A stretch of DNA of 13,584 nt from Nitrospiria bacterium (GTDB taxonomy: Bacteria > Nitrospirota > CAKKRA01 > 9FT-COMBO-42-15), in NCBI GenBank assembly GCA_919902475.1, contig CAKKRA010000251.1, forward strand, positions 1 to 13,584, written 5' to 3'. Position 1 is the stretch's first letter; each line of letters opens with the position of its first letter. A program made the translations under genes and the position numbers. This document shows positions 12,985 to 13,584 of this stretch, piece by piece. Under the pieces are notes generated by a model. That model was not told the DNA's origin, searched no databases, and saw only the letters and a list, made by a program, of their open reading frames with translations.

Positions 12985-13448
12985 AAAAAACGATTACTTC
13001 TTAGCTGCTTAAAAAATTTCTTTAGCAGCGCACTGCACTCTTTCTCCATTACGCCTGTTGTAATCTCCACCTGATGATTCAGCCTCTTATCCTGAAGTAT
13101 ATTATAAAGCGTCCCGCATGCGCCTGCCTTTGGATCTGTACAGCCAAAAACGAGTCTGTCAATCCTTGCAAGAACCATTGCGCCTGCACACATTGCGCAG
13201 GGCTCCAATGTAACATATAATGTCAAGCCAGTCAGCCGCCATCTATTCAGCTTCTTTGCTGTCTTTTTTAAGGCTATTATTTCAGCATGCGCTGTAGGGT
13301 CATTCCATATTTCTCTTTTGTTTCTTGCTTTGGCAATAATCTTTCTATTTAATACAGCCACTGCGCCAATAGGAGTCTCGCCTTCTTCTGCTGCCTTTTC
13401 TGCTTCATTCAAGGCAATCTGCATAAACCTTTCATCATCTTCATTCAT
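12981..13448 (-). CDS. tadA: tRNA(adenine34) deaminase TadA
   Basis: A 155-residue cytidine/deoxycytidylate-deaminase-fold enzyme of TadA type. The zinc and catalytic motifs are HAE (His54, Glu56) and PCAMC (Cys84, Cys87); KRLNHQVEI and the C-terminal LLKKFFKQLR are typical of TadA. It converts A34 of tRNA-Arg(ACG) to inosine, which is essential for decoding CGN codons. The ATG at 13448 aligns with the family N-terminus but has no ribosome binding site upstream. Met9, preceded by GAAAGG, is a less likely alternative because it would trim the first helix. The stop codon lies in a palindromic element. Its substrate tRNA-Arg(ACG) is encoded immediately upstream. Confidence 0.96.
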   Translation of the reverse strand: MNEDDERFMQIALNEAEKAAEEGETPIGAVAVLNRKIIAKARNKREIWNDPTAHAEIIALKKTAKKLNRWRLTGLTLYVTLEPCAMCAGAMVLARIDRLVFGCTDPKAGACGTLYNILQDKRLNHQVEITTGVMEKECSALLKKFFKQLRSNRFL

Positions 13449-13458
13449 AACTATGTTA

Positions 13459-13507
13459 GTTACGAGTTGCGAGTTCCATGTTACGAGTTACAAGTTATAA
13501 GTTATAA
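13459..13507 (+). repeat. Array of seven contiguous 7-bp repeats upstream of tadA
   Basis: Seven units in exact register: GTTACGA, GTTGCGA, GTTCCAT, GTTACGA, GTTACAA, GTTATAA, GTTATAA, followed by GTA. Every unit begins GTT. It starts 10 bp from the tadA start codon and fills the region where its promoter and ribosome binding site should be. Confidence 0.9.
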
Positions 13508-13509
13508 GT

Positions 13510-13530
13510 AAATTCACCGTAGGTGAATTT
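13510..13530 (-). terminator. Hairpin after tRNA-Arg, likely terminator
   Basis: A perfect 9-bp stem AAATTCACC-GTA-GGTGAATTT lies one base past the tRNA-Arg CCA end. It matches the position and GTA/TAC-loop design of the hairpin after tRNA-Ser. The U-tract is short, so termination is plausible rather than certain. Confidence 0.45.
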
Positions 13531-13531
13531 C

Positions 13532-13584
13532 TGGTGCGCCCAGAGGGAGTCGAACCCCCAGCCTACAGATTCGTAGTCTGTTGC
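13532..13584 (-). tRNA. tRNA-Arg(ACG), 5' part beyond the window
   Basis: The 3' 53 nt of a tRNA running off the right edge, with CCA encoded (13532-13534) and A73. The anticodon stem ACAGA/TCTGT holds the loop CTACGAA, anticodon ACG (13572-13574). The variable loop is AGGCT and the T arm is GGGGG/CCCTC with loop TTCGACT. The D arm and 5' acceptor strand are outside the window. A34 of this tRNA is the classic TadA substrate. Confidence 0.92.

Overview
The window is a stretch of bacterial chromosome with moderate-to-low GC. Its core is housekeeping genes, mostly on the minus strand, and its left end is accessory. The organism is probably a strict anaerobe. It carries a four-subunit ferredoxin-dependent pyruvate (2-oxoacid) oxidoreductase, an MglA/MglB polarity-type GTPase pair, TypA, and the widely conserved cluster tadA / tRNA-Ser / SRP RNA / dnaX / ybaB / recR. 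This mix, with many palindromic intergenic repeats, fits Nitrospirota (Thermodesulfovibrionia-like) or a deltaproteobacterial-type lineage. That placement is inference; no rRNA or marker phylogeny is available here.

Left accessory end (1-1.6 kb): the tail of an antitoxin gene and a RelE/YafQ-type toxin on the plus strand; two decayed gene tails, one VapB-antitoxin-like and one resembling the HsdM C-terminus of type I restriction-modification; one solitary repeat that looks like a type I-C CRISPR repeat; and an intact Doc-type toxin with an AbrB/MazE-type antitoxin on the minus strand, with palindromes over its promoter. This looks like an eroding defence and stability island.

Middle (1.6-6.5 kb): typA (minus) has a long leader containing a terminator-like hairpin and a competing hairpin. 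Divergent from it is a lipoprotein M48 metalloprotease with TPR-like repeats. Converging on that gene is a tRNA-Asn(GUU) whose anticodon loop is split by a 252-nt group I intron with a recognisable P1, P2, P3, P4, P7, P8 and P9. The mglB-mglA operon follows.

POR operon (6.6-9.8 kb): transcribed porG-porD-porA-porB. A 123-bp palindromic element lies between porD and porA, and an 80-bp MITE-like element lies upstream of the operon.

Information-processing cluster (9.9-13.6 kb): in transcription order, tRNA-Arg(ACG), tadA, tRNA-Ser(CGA), ffs (SRP RNA), dnaX, ybaB and recR. TadA makes the A34-to-inosine change in tRNA-Arg(ACG), so enzyme and substrate are neighbours. The spacers hold an unusual recurring structure: arrays of a 7-bp unit (consensus GTTAYRA) next to small hairpins with a GTA/TAC loop, plus a palindromic element that supplies the tadA stop codon.

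The most notable item is the intron-split tRNA-Asn. The typA leader, the heptamer arrays and the lone CRISPR-like repeat come next.
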